Source: Streptomyces sp. HD (GTDB lineage: Bacteria; Actinomycetota; Actinomycetes; Streptomycetales; Streptomycetaceae). Taken from it: DNA of 37,911 nucleotides. Made by a program: the position numbers and the translations under genes. The notes below the pieces were generated by a model. It worked only from the letters and a program-made list of their open reading frames with translations. It did not search any database and was not told the DNA's origin. The stretch spans positions 1 to 37,911 of the forward strand of contig NZ_JAQMYP010000076.1 in NCBI RefSeq assembly GCF_028369295.1, written 5' to 3'. Positions 24,260 to 31,942 of this stretch are shown here, piece after piece. Position 1 is the stretch's first letter, and each line of letters opens with the position of its first letter.

Positions 24260-25165
24260 TTACCTGGCTGCTGCCCGGACCGCACCCTCGATTTCCGGGA
24301 ATGCGAAGGTGAAGCCGGACTCCAGCAGCCGCTTGGGCAGCACCCGTTGGCTGCCCAGCACATCGCCGGCCATCTCGCCGAGCACGGCCCGCAGTACGGG
24401 CGCGGGGACGGTGAAGAGCGTCGGCCGGTGCAGCACGCGCCCCATGGCCTCGGTGATCTCACGGTTCGTCAGCGGCTGTGGCGCGGTCACGTTGAACGGC
24501 CCCGTCAGACCGTCGGTGTCGATCAGATGCCGGATCGCGGCCACCTCGTCGTGCAGTGAGACGAACGACCAGTACTGCCGCCCGTTCCCCATCCGGCCGC
24601 CGAGCCCCGCCTTGAACAGCGGGAACAGCCGACCCCAGGCACCGCCGTCGCGGGCCACCACCAGCCCCGTGCGCGCGAACGCCGTCCGTACGCCCGCCTC
24701 CTGGGCCGGGGCCGCCGCGCCCTCCCAGTCGACGACCAGTGAGGGCAGGAAGCCCTGCCCGGCCGGGGAGCTCTCGTCGACGGTCCGCTCGCCGGTCTCG
24801 CCGTAGTAGCCGATCGCGCTGCCATTGACGAAGACCCGCGGGCGCTCCTCCGGCCGCAGAGCTGCGATCGCCTCCGCCAGGGCCGCCGTACCCAGCACCC
24901 GGCCGGACCGGAGCTTCGCCTTGTACGCCTCCGTCCAGCGCCGCGAACCCACGTTCGCCCCGGCGAGGTTGACGACGGCGTCGCACCCGGCGAGCCCGGC
25001 CGCGTCCACCGACTTGCTCTCCGGGTCCCACCTCGCCTCGTCCTTCGACCTGGGCGCCCGGCGCACGAGCCGCACGACCTCGTGCCCGTCGGCGGTGAGG
25101 GAGCGCACGAGGGCGCTGCCGATGAGGCCGGAGGAGCCGGCCACGGCGATCCTTGAATGTTCCAT
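24260..25165 (-). CDS. TIGR01777-family NAD-dependent epimerase/dehydratase
   Basis: A 301-residue extended SDR protein. The nucleotide-binding motif AVAGSSGLIGSALVRSL is at residues ~8-24, followed by RRAP after strand 2, VVNLAGANV, the active-site region SAIGYYG with YxxxG in place of YxxxK, and the family's C-terminal SQRVLPKRLLESGFTFAFPE. This is the family of YfcH and SDR39U1. The substrate is unknown. The ATG has an AGGATGGG site 3 bases ahead. It is divergent from the GNAT gene over 71 bases. The preceding gap (24069-24259) holds no recognised feature. Confidence 0.92.
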   Translation of the reverse strand: MEHSRIAVAGSSGLIGSALVRSLTADGHEVVRLVRRAPRSKDEARWDPESKSVDAAGLAGCDAVVNLAGANVGSRRWTEAYKAKLRSGRVLGTAALAEAIAALRPEERPRVFVNGSAIGYYGETGERTVDESSPAGQGFLPSLVVDWEGAAAPAQEAGVRTAFARTGLVVARDGGAWGRLFPLFKAGLGGRMGNGRQYWSFVSLHDEVAAIRHLIDTDGLTGPFNVTAPQPLTNREITEAMGRVLHRPTLFTVPAPVLRAVLGEMAGDVLGSQRVLPKRLLESGFTFAFPEIEGAVRAAAR

Positions 25166-25236
25166 AATCCCATCCTGCCTCTGACCACATAAAACCCAGG
25201 TTCGGGATCCTGCTACCGGGTCTTAGGGTGGCGCTC

Positions 25237-25743
25237 ATGCCGCAGCCTCACCAGTCGCCGTCGCCGAACATACGTATCGCCCTGCCGGACGACGAGGAGG
25301 AGCTGTCGCTTCTCGACCGTCGTACGTGGTCGCCGCTGCACGCGGTCCATCCGCAGCCGCGGCCGCCCTATCCGCCGTTCTTCGACGAGCGTCACGCCCC
25401 CGGTGACCATCTGGTCGCCGAACTGGACCGTCGCATCGTCGGTTACGTCCGGCTGGGCTTTCCGACCTCGCTCGCGTGCAACGCGCATGTACGGCAGATC
25501 CAGGGGCTCGCCGTCGCCGACGAGGCGCGGGGGCGTGGCGTCGGGCGGACGCTGATCCGGGCGGCCGTGGAGGAGTCCCGCCGCAGGGGCGCACGCCGAC
25601 TCACCCTGCGCGTCCTCGGGCACAACACGCCGGCTCGCAAGCTGTACGAGGCGGAGGGGTTCGTGGTGGAGGGGGTGCTGCCGGAGGAGTTCTTTCTGGG
25701 CGGGGAGTACGTGGACGACGTGATCATGGGGCGCAGGCTCTGA
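25237..25743 (+). CDS. GNAT-family N-acetyltransferase
   Basis: 168 residues with the acetyl-CoA loop ARGRGVGRTLIRAAVEE (R/Q-x-x-G-x-G/A motif, residues ~92-108) and the C-terminal HNTPARKLYEAEGFVVEG that ends GNAT domains. It probably acetylates a small amine or protein N-terminus; the substrate is unknown. The ATG at 25237 has AGGGTGG 6 bases ahead, better than an in-frame GTG at 25228 lying inside that site. It converges on the MarP-like gene with a 22-base gap. Confidence 0.9.
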   Translation: MPQPHQSPSPNIRIALPDDEEELSLLDRRTWSPLHAVHPQPRPPYPPFFDERHAPGDHLVAELDRRIVGYVRLGFPTSLACNAHVRQIQGLAVADEARGRGVGRTLIRAAVEESRRRGARRLTLRVLGHNTPARKLYEAEGFVVEGVLPEEFFLGGEYVDDVIMGRRL

Positions 25744-25765
25744 CCGCTCGTCCCGGGAGGCGACG

Positions 25766-26950
25766 TCAGGACGTGACGAGATCCCCCGTGTCCACGGGCG
25801 CGGTCGCGCTCGCCGCGCGCTTCGCGTCGGCGGCCACCTCGGCGGCCGTCAGGACGTAGCCGGTCTCGTCGTCGGAGGTGGAGCGGGCGAAGACGACACC
25901 GAACACCTTGCCGCCGGTGGTCAGCAGCGGACCGCCGGAGTTGCCGGGGCGGACGGTGGAGCGGATCGAGTAGATCTCGCGGGTGACGGTCCGGTCGTTG
26001 TAGATGTTCTGTCCGGTGGCCCGCACGCGGTTGGCGACGGTCGCCGCCTGGAGGTTCAGGTCGCCGTCCTCGGGATAGCCCGCCACGACCGCCGAGTCGC
26101 CGCGGGTGGCGGTGTCGTCGAACCGCAGGACGGGGGCGCGCAGTTCGGGGACGTACAGCACGGCGACGTCGCGGTTCGGGTCGAAGAGCACCACCCGGGA
26201 CTCGTACGACCGCCCGACGCCGCCGATCCGGACGCCGGGCTCGTCGATGCCGGCCACCACGTGGGCGTTGGTCATCACGTGTCGCGGGGCGTAGACGAAG
26301 CCGCTGCCCTCGCGGCCCTGGTTGCCCGCGGTGCCCTCGATCTTGACGGTACTGAGCTTGGCGGCGTTCGTCGCGGCGGCCGTGACGCTGTCGCCGGTGG
26401 GCTTGGCTACCTCGGCCGTCGACTCGTTCTCGAACGGGTTGAAGACCTGCGGGAAGCCGGCCTCGGTGAGGGCGGAGGTGGCCCGTGAGAACCAGGCGGG
26501 GGTCGTGTCCGGCATGGCGCCCTGGACGGTGCCCAGCAGGCGGGAGTCCCGGATGGCGGAGGTGAGCAGCGGTGAGGAGGACGCGGCCAGGACGCTGGCC
26601 GCGACCCAGGAGACGATCAGTACGGCCACCGAGTTGGCCACGGCCCCGCCGACGCCGTCGGCCACCCTGAGCGGGCCCCGGTCCAGCTCCCTGCGCAGCC
26701 GCAGTGCCAGCCGCCCCGCCAGCTCGTGCACCGCGACCGCCGGGACCAGCACCGTGAGCACCGCGGTCACGGTCGCCTGGGTCGTACCCGGCGTGACCAG
26801 GTCCATCATCCACGGCAGGATCCATACGCCGATCACCGCGCCGCCCACGAAACCGGCGAGCGAGACGCAGCCGGCGACCAGTCCGCGACGGTAGCCGGAT
26901 GCCGCGTAGGCCAGGATCACCAGCAACAGCAGGATGTCGAGCAGGTCCAC
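25766..26950 (-). CDS. MarP-family membrane serine protease
   Basis: 394 residues. Four N-terminal membrane helices in a CvpA-like region (residues ~1-125) precede a periplasmic trypsin-like domain with His230 (TNAHVV), Asp261 (NRDVAVL) and Ser338 (RPGNSGGP). These closely match the positions in M. tuberculosis MarP, which resists acid and oxidative stress and activates a peptidoglycan hydrolase. The two cysteines forming the redox disulphide in the mycobacterial protein are absent; the only Cys is in a membrane helix. It is divergent from the PGRP amidase, a plausible cell-wall partner. The GTG start has AAAGG-type spacing. Confidence 0.9.
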   Translation of the reverse strand: MDLLDILLLLVILAYAASGYRRGLVAGCVSLAGFVGGAVIGVWILPWMMDLVTPGTTQATVTAVLTVLVPAVAVHELAGRLALRLRRELDRGPLRVADGVGGAVANSVAVLIVSWVAASVLAASSSPLLTSAIRDSRLLGTVQGAMPDTTPAWFSRATSALTEAGFPQVFNPFENESTAEVAKPTGDSVTAAATNAAKLSTVKIEGTAGNQGREGSGFVYAPRHVMTNAHVVAGIDEPGVRIGGVGRSYESRVVLFDPNRDVAVLYVPELRAPVLRFDDTATRGDSAVVAGYPEDGDLNLQAATVANRVRATGQNIYNDRTVTREIYSIRSTVRPGNSGGPLLTTGGKVFGVVFARSTSDDETGYVLTAAEVAADAKRAASATAPVDTGDLVTS

Positions 26951-27137
26951 GGAGCCGCCTTTCTCTCGGACCCCTTAGTACGCGCGGAAGGCGCTTGTTG
27001 ATCAGCACACACACGCGTGCCGCCAGGAACCGGCCACGCTGCGTGCACCTGGAGAAACGCCCTGGACCGGGACGATGGTTCCATCGGGTGGCACACCACA
27101 CATCGCGGGCGGAGCGGATTCGTCGGACAGTAGGTCC

Positions 27138-29321
27138 ATGCGTGTCTTCCGACGGGTCACCCGACGGGTCTTCCGGAGAACACGGGGGCGACGAAGACCA
27201 CGTGCCGTACGAATACCTTGGGCTGCGCGGATATGGGCGGTCGCGCCGGACGAGGGCGGGGGTTCCGGGGCGTCTGGCGTGGGGTGGGTGGGGGAGGACG
27301 CACGGGCGCCGGGGGTGGAGGCGACGGGACCGGTGGGGGAGGCCGCGCGTCGGTCTGGCGTGGGGCCGGTGGGGCCGGTGGGGCCGGTTGTGCGTCGGTC
27401 GGGGGCGGAGCCGGTGGGGCCGGTTGTGCGTCGGCCGGGGGCGGAGCCGGTGGTGGGGCCGGTTGTGCGGTGGTCGGGCGTGGAGTCGGTGGGGCCGGTG
27501 GCTCGTCGGCCGGGCGTGGATGTGGCGGGGGAGGGGGCGCGGGGGTTTGGCGACGCGCGAGGTGAGGACCCGGCGGGTGTGGAGGCGCAGACGGCGGATG
27601 CCGAGGGGGAGGCGCAGACGCCGGGTGGCGAGGGGGAGGCGCAGACGCTGGATGCCGAGGGGGATGCGCAGGCACCGGGTGGCGAGCGGGTGCAGGACGG
27701 TGTCCACGGGCCCGGAGTGGGGCGTGTGGAGGGGGTGGCGGGTGAGCGGGTCGAGCGAGAACAGCCCGTTGTCGGAGAGGATGCGGACGCACCAGATCGG
27801 GGGGCCGCGGCAACGCCCGGTACTGCGCGGCAGGGGCGTCCCCCGCAGCAGCCGCCAACTGTGCGGCAGGTTCAGGCCGGGCCGCGGTCGAGGGCTGGGC
27901 GGCAGTCGCGTGTCCGACGGCAACTCCGAATCCGGCGGCGGCTTCGAGCCGTGCGGCCGTCACGAACTGTGTTGCAATCCGCTGCTGAACGGCGCTTTCG
28001 GAGGATGCCCCAGTCGCTCACCGGCCAGTCACCCCGCCCCCTGCGACAATCGCCCGCCGGCCAGCGCTTCCGAACCGTGCTGCACTCACCCACCAGTCGG
28101 CCGTCCCGAGCCGGTGCCCGTTCCCGCATCGGCCGGCGTCTCCATGCCGGCCCGCAGCCTCGGGTGGGTCGGCACTTCCGTGCTGGCCCGCAGTCCCGCG
28201 TGGGTTGGCGCCTCCGCACCGGCCTGGAGTCCCGCGCTGGCCGGCACTTCCGCACCGGCCCGCAGCCTCGGGTGGGTCGGCACTTCCGTGCTGGCTTGCG
28301 GCCTTGGGTGGGTTGGTACCTCCGTGCCGACCTGGAGTCCCGCGCTGGCAGGCGCCTCCGCACCGGCCCGCAGTCCCGCATGGGTCAGCACCCCCGCACT
28401 GGTCGGCGTCTCCACACCGGCCCGCAGCCTCGCGTGGGTCGGCGTCTCCACACCACCCCCCAGGCCCGCCCCGCCGCCTCACACCCCCGCACCACCAGAC
28501 GCCCGCTCCCTCTCCGCCTGCGCCCCCGCTCTCTTCGCCCCCACTCCCATGCCGGCCGCCCCATCCCCGCCCCGCTCCTCCTGCTGTTCGCCTGTCTCCC
28601 CGGGCTCGCCGCCGTCCTCGCGTTGTTGTTGTGCGCGCGTGGGGTCGACCGTACGGTCACGGCGGCCGGGCGGGAGGTCGCGGCGCGGCCTGTTGCCTCT
28701 CACCAGGCGCCCCGACCGGAGATCGTGCCGCGCACGGCCTGGCTGGATGACGACACCCGGCATGGTCAGCCGCCGCCGCGTTACGACGACAAGGTCGTCG
28801 CCGTCTTCGTCCATCACACCGACTCGCCCAACGGGTACGACTGTGCCGACGCGCCCCGCATCATCCGGTACCTGTACGCCGGTCAGACCGGCTCACGCGA
28901 CTGGGACGACATCGGCTACAACTTCCTCGTCGACCGCTGCGGCACCATCTACGAGGGCCGTGCGGGCGGCATCGAACGTCCCGTCACCGGCGCTCACACC
29001 CAGGGCTTCAACCACCGCACCACCGGCATCGCCGCCCTCGGTACCTTCACGGCCGGTGCCGACGTGCCGAAGGCGATGACCGAGGCGATCGCCGCGCTGG
29101 CCGCCTGGAAGCTGGGGCTCTCCGACACCGACCCGCGCGCCAGGGTCCGCCTGACCTCCAGCAACAGCCTCAGCCGCTACGCCTCCGGCACCACCGCCAC
29201 GCTCCCCGCCCTGGCCGGCCACAACACCGGCTACATGACCAGCTGCCCCGGCGCCGCCCTCACCGCCCGCCTCCCCGAGATCCGGCAGATCGCGGCACGG
29301 CTGCAGGGCAGGGCCCCATGA
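27138..29321 (+). CDS. Peptidoglycan-recognition/type 2 amidase with repeat-built N-terminal region
   Basis: The last ~250 codons are secure: a hydrophobic anchor (APLLLLFACLPGLAAVLALL, ~28575-28634) and a PGRP/amidase_2 domain. Zn-type residues are in VFVHHTDS, GYNFLVDRCGTIYEGR and the GHNTGYMTSCPG end (His...Cys), so it probably cleaves MurNAc-L-Ala bonds outside the membrane. Upstream the frame stays open for ~470 codons. They hold 12-residue repeats (PVVRRSGAEPVG type), four 9-residue repeats (EAQTADAEG type), and another 12-residue array (RAGPQPRVGRHF type). The last is very basic and has lower third-position GC than another frame, so its coding status is doubtful. The ATG at 27138 is nominal; no start has a good ribosome site. 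Usual relatives, as I recall them, are about 300 residues. Confidence 0.55.
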   Translation: MRVFRRVTRRVFRRTRGRRRPRAVRIPWAARIWAVAPDEGGGSGASGVGWVGEDARAPGVEATGPVGEAARRSGVGPVGPVGPVVRRSGAEPVGPVVRRPGAEPVVGPVVRWSGVESVGPVARRPGVDVAGEGARGFGDARGEDPAGVEAQTADAEGEAQTPGGEGEAQTLDAEGDAQAPGGERVQDGVHGPGVGRVEGVAGERVEREQPVVGEDADAPDRGAAATPGTARQGRPPQQPPTVRQVQAGPRSRAGRQSRVRRQLRIRRRLRAVRPSRTVLQSAAERRFRRMPQSLTGQSPRPLRQSPAGQRFRTVLHSPTSRPSRAGARSRIGRRLHAGPQPRVGRHFRAGPQSRVGWRLRTGLESRAGRHFRTGPQPRVGRHFRAGLRPWVGWYLRADLESRAGRRLRTGPQSRMGQHPRTGRRLHTGPQPRVGRRLHTTPQARPAASHPRTTRRPLPLRLRPRSLRPHSHAGRPIPAPLLLLFACLPGLAAVLALLLCARGVDRTVTAAGREVAARPVASHQAPRPEIVPRTAWLDDDTRHGQPPPRYDDKVVAVFVHHTDSPNGYDCADAPRIIRYLYAGQTGSRDWDDIGYNFLVDRCGTIYEGRAGGIERPVTGAHTQGFNHRTTGIAALGTFTAGADVPKAMTEAIAALAAWKLGLSDTDPRARVRLTSSNSLSRYASGTTATLPALAGHNTGYMTSCPGAALTARLPEIRQIAARLQGRAP
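27384..27530 (+). repeat. Four 36-bp tandem units (12 codons), G-rich
   Basis: Units are at 27384-27419, 27420-27458 (with one extra codon), 27459-27494 and 27495-27530. They encode PVVRRSGAEPVG, PVVRRPGAEPVVG, PVVRWSGVESVG and PVARRPGVDVAG in the amidase frame. Just before and within them are runs of GGGG at 5-base spacing (about 27362-27384) that could form a G-quadruplex on the plus strand. Confidence 0.85.
27582..27689 (+). repeat. Four 27-bp tandem units (9 codons)
   Basis: Units at 27582, 27609, 27636 and 27663 encode EAQTADAEG, EAQTPGGEG, EAQTLDAEG and DAQAPGGER in the amidase frame. Odd and even units resemble each other (DAEG against PGGEG/R), suggesting duplication of a 54-bp pair. 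Confidence 0.88.
28150..28455. repeat. 36-bp tandem array, eight units plus an 18-bp part unit
   Basis: Units start at 28150, 28186, 28222, 28258, 28294, 28330 and 28366. An 18-bp part unit is at 28402 and a further full unit at 28420. A typical unit begins GCCCGCAGCCTCGGGTGGGT. Units at 28150 and 28258 are identical. All unit lengths are multiples of three. Third-position GC is highest in the +1 frame (SLGWVGTSVLAR type) and in one minus frame, not in the amidase frame, so the coding frame is unclear. Confidence 0.9.
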
Positions 29322-29483
29322 CCCATCCGCCCCCACGCTTCCCCCCTCACCGCCCGCCTCCCGGAGATCCGGCAGATCGCGGCACGGCTGCAGGGCAGGG
29401 CCCCATGACCCATCCGCCCCCACGCTTCCCCCCTTACCGCCCGTCTCCCCGAGATCCGGCAGATCGCGGCACGGCTCCAGGGA
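29261..29483. repeat. 87-bp tandem duplication of the amidase 3' end
   Basis: Copies begin at 29261, 29348 and 29435, with an exact 87-bp period. The first copy covers the last ~20 codons and stop of the amidase plus ~27 bases downstream. The second repeats all of this with few changes. The third breaks off near 29483. Each copy carries the same TGA in the same context. Confidence 0.92.
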
Positions 29484-29530
29484 ACGGCGGGAACGACCCC
29501 ATGCCCTCACGCCCTGGTCAGGCCCTCATG

Positions 29531-29714
29531 CCCGGGTCACGCCCTCACGCGCCCGCCGCCATGCCCTGACGCCCGGGTCACGCCCTCACGCGCCCGCCGC
29601 CATGCCCTGACGCCCAGGCCACGCCCTCACGCGCCCGTCGCCACGCCCTCACGCCCCGGCCAAGCCCTCACGCGCCCGGCCAGACCCTCACGCGCCCGCC
29701 GCCATGCCCTGACG
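29531..29714. repeat. 41-bp intergenic tandem repeat
   Basis: Units at 29531 and 29572 are almost identical (begin CCCGGGTCACGCCCTCACGC). A third at 29613 is diverged and further degenerate copies run to about 29714. With the 87-bp repeat they fill the 430-base gap between the amidase stop and the femX stop. I see no gene or clear hairpin there. Confidence 0.88.
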
Positions 29715-29751
29715 CCCCCGGCCAAGCCCCTCAATCCTCCCGCCACGCCCC

Positions 29752-30879
29752 TCACCTCCGTCCCAGATAAACCCCCAACGCCCGCTGCAGCACCTTCCCC
29801 TGGCTCCCCACCGGCAGTTCCCACTCCCCGAGGTACTCCACCGCTCGGCCGCCCGTCCCCGTCTTGAAGCGGAGTCGGCCGAGCAGACGGTCCTCGGTGA
29901 GGGAGGGGGTGATGGAGCGCAGGTCGTATGTCTCGGCGCCGGACGCCCGCGCGTCGCACAGCATTCGCCACAACAGGGCGCTGCTGGGGCGTAGTTGACG
30001 GCCCCGGCGGCCGGACGCGGCGTACGAGTGCCAGACCCGGGAGCCGACGTTGATCATGAGGGCGGCCGAGAGCACCTCGCCGTCGTACTCGGCGACATAG
30101 ACCCGCAGCCGGTCGTCGTCCTCGGCGTTCAGGGCCTGCCACATGCGCCGGAAGTAGTCCAGCGGGCGGGCCTTGAAGCCGTCGTGGGCGGCGGTCGCGG
30201 TGTAGAGGCGGTGGAACTCGGGCAGGTCGGCGGCCGAGCCCCAGGCCGTCCGGACGCCCGCCGCCTCGGCCGTACGCAACGACTGTTCCCAGTGCGGGGC
30301 GAGCGCGCCGCGCAGATCGTCCATCGAGCGTCCCGCCAGCGGGATCTCACAGCCGTAACGCGGCTGACCGAGGCCGAATCCGCTGCCGTCGTCCTCGTCG
30401 CACTGCCGCCAACCGAGCCGCCGCAGCCGCTCCGCGACATCGAGCGCGTACCCGTCGATGCCGGCCGGCGGCAGATCGTGCAGATGACGTACGTCGGGGT
30501 CGTCGATGCCCGCCGCCACGGTGGCCGCGTCCCAGTGCCGTACGACGAGCGGCGGGCCGATCCGGACCGAGAACGCCCCGATCCGCTTCAGGTGGGCGAC
30601 GAGCGGGTCCAGCCACCGCTCCAGCCGCGGCGCACGCCAGTCGATCCCGGGGCCGTCGGGGAGGTAGGCGAGATAGCGCCGGGTCCCGGGCAGCGGGCGG
30701 TAGAGGACCAGCGCCGTCGCGATCATCGTCTCGCCGTCGAACCAGCCGACACTCTCCGGCAGCCAGTCGGGCTTCACATCGCCCCACTCGGGGATCTGGA
30801 GATGGCTCGCGTCGGGATTCAGCCGCAGATGGGCGAGATGTTCCGCGCGCGGTATCTCCCGCACGAACAGGCTGGTCAT
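29752..30879 (-). CDS. FemX-type peptidoglycan bridge aminoacyltransferase
   Basis: 375 residues of the FemABX family (tandem GNAT-like folds), which use aminoacyl-tRNA to add the first amino acid of the peptidoglycan cross-bridge; in Streptomyces this is glycine on LL-diaminopimelate. Recognised segments are HLQIPEWGDVKPDWLPESVG, YLAYLPDGPGIDW, TATAAHDGFKARPLDYFRRM and ALLWRMLCDARASGAETYDL. The ATG at 30879 (MTSLFVREIP) is chosen because it starts the conserved domain and has AGGAG ~10 bases ahead. Its neighbour is the cell-wall amidase, facing it across a repeat-filled gap. It could instead modify a soluble precursor, but family fit is good. Confidence 0.9.
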   Translation of the reverse strand: MTSLFVREIPRAEHLAHLRLNPDASHLQIPEWGDVKPDWLPESVGWFDGETMIATALVLYRPLPGTRRYLAYLPDGPGIDWRAPRLERWLDPLVAHLKRIGAFSVRIGPPLVVRHWDAATVAAGIDDPDVRHLHDLPPAGIDGYALDVAERLRRLGWRQCDEDDGSGFGLGQPRYGCEIPLAGRSMDDLRGALAPHWEQSLRTAEAAGVRTAWGSAADLPEFHRLYTATAAHDGFKARPLDYFRRMWQALNAEDDDRLRVYVAEYDGEVLSAALMINVGSRVWHSYAASGRRGRQLRPSSALLWRMLCDARASGAETYDLRSITPSLTEDRLLGRLRFKTGTGGRAVEYLGEWELPVGSQGKVLQRALGVYLGRR

Positions 30880-31083
30880 GGGCTGGGTGCTCCTGGTCGG
30901 GGCGGCCACACTAAGCCGGAGATCACCGAACCGGTCAAGAGACGGGGGGTGAACCTTCCGGACTGCCTGGTGACGTCGGTCACCGGGGGAAAGCAGCTCA
31001 CAGGTTTCTCGTAGCCGACTCAAGGACCACCCCGAGACAGCCTTCCTATCGTCATGGACACGCACTGACCGGAGGTGGGGATC

Positions 31084-31293
31084 ATGAGCACTGACAACAA
31101 CGGCAGGGGCAGCACGCGGTTCTGGACCGTCGTCTGCGCCGTCGCGACCGTCGTCCTGGGGCCGGCCGCCGTCACCGCGTCCGCGCTCGACCAGGCCAAC
31201 AAGGCCCCGATGTACCACGCGGTGAAGGCCGAACAGACGCAGGCGTACATCCCGTCGGAGCCCGGCGCCGGCCGCAGGCGGGCCGCGGCCTGA
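31084..31293 (+). CDS. Small exported or membrane peptide
   Basis: 69 residues with a hydrophobic segment (RFWTVVCAVATVVLGPAAVT, ~12-31) ending in an AxA-like ASA, so it may be a signal peptide with a ~35-residue mature part or an anchor. GGAGG (31071-31075) sits 8 bases ahead of the ATG. An in-frame GTG at 31075 overlaps that site and is less likely. A short palindrome GGTGAC-n4-GTCACC lies 100 bases upstream (30969-30984). No family recognised. Confidence 0.65.
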   Translation: MSTDNNGRGSTRFWTVVCAVATVVLGPAAVTASALDQANKAPMYHAVKAEQTQAYIPSEPGAGRRRAAA

Positions 31294-31329
31294 GGTTCGG
31301 TGCGGGTTCTGTGCGCCCGGTGCCTGGGC

Positions 31330-31848
31330 TCAGTCCTTGAACCGCTCCCACAGCCTGGGCAACCGCTCCGCCAGCGCCTGCGCGTTCTCGAAGTCGACCG
31401 GCCTGCCCGCCGGCTCGGGGGGCGCGGACGGGATGCCGAGGTCGGGGGCGACGGCGCCGGTGAGCTGTTCGTACGCCTCGTCGGCCGCGTAACCCAGTTC
31501 CTCGCCGTCGCCGTCGAACTCCTCGTCGAAGTCGTCCAGCAGGTCGGCGAGCGAGTCGGGGTCGTGCACCCCGCCCTCGTACACCTCGCGGCCCTGGCCG
31601 ATCAGCCAGCACCGGAAGAAGTCGAACGCGTCGTCGCTGGCCCCGTCGAGCAGGACCCAGGCGGCGGCCCAGAGGTCCCAGGTGTACGCGCGGTTGTAGC
31701 GGGCCTCGAAGTGACGGGCGAAGTCCAGGATCATCTCCGGGTCCAGCGTCAGGAGTCGGTCCACCAGCAGGTCGGCCTGCTCCTCGGGGTCACCCTCGGC
31801 GGCCTCCCGCGTGCCGTCGATCATCTCCCAGAACTCCGTCTCGTCCAT
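31330..31848 (-). CDS. DUF4240 domain protein
   Basis: 172 residues, strongly acidic. The N-terminal half matches DUF4240 (DETEFWEMIDGTREAAEGDP, LDPEMILDFARHFEARYNRA, YTWDLWAAAWVL, and a later FFRCWLIGQGREVYEGGVHD). No membrane or signal segment is seen, so it is cytoplasmic. DUF4240 function is unknown; members often occur near toxin-immunity or WYL genes, but no such partner is visible except the WYL regulator upstream on the same strand. The ATG at 31848 is one codon inside a GTG, and neither has a strong ribosome site. Confidence 0.85.
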   Translation of the reverse strand: MDETEFWEMIDGTREAAEGDPEEQADLLVDRLLTLDPEMILDFARHFEARYNRAYTWDLWAAAWVLLDGASDDAFDFFRCWLIGQGREVYEGGVHDPDSLADLLDDFDEEFDGDGEELGYAADEAYEQLTGAVAPDLGIPSAPPEPAGRPVDFENAQALAERLPRLWERFKD

Positions 31849-31942
31849 CACGGGTCAAGCATCGGCCCTGGACGGGTGGGGCGCACGTGGAGTGCGGCGG
31901 ATTGTTATAGGGGCCGGACCTCTGGAGGCATATGCCTACGCG

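Noticed and set aside
25443..27923. Minus-strand frame of about 826 codons spanning MarP and the repeat region
   Set aside because: It overlaps the GNAT gene and MarP in wrong frames and has Pro/His/Arg-rich low complexity produced by the repeats.
28150..28455. CRISPR array
   Set aside because: The 36-bp units are directly tandem with no unique spacers and all diverge gradually. No cas genes are near.
31089..31097. Fourth copy of TTGTCAGTG (minus strand)
   Set aside because: It lies inside the start of a plus-strand coding sequence, has no -10-like hexamer 8 bases away (CCCCAC), and no minus-strand gene starts nearby. It is probably chance.
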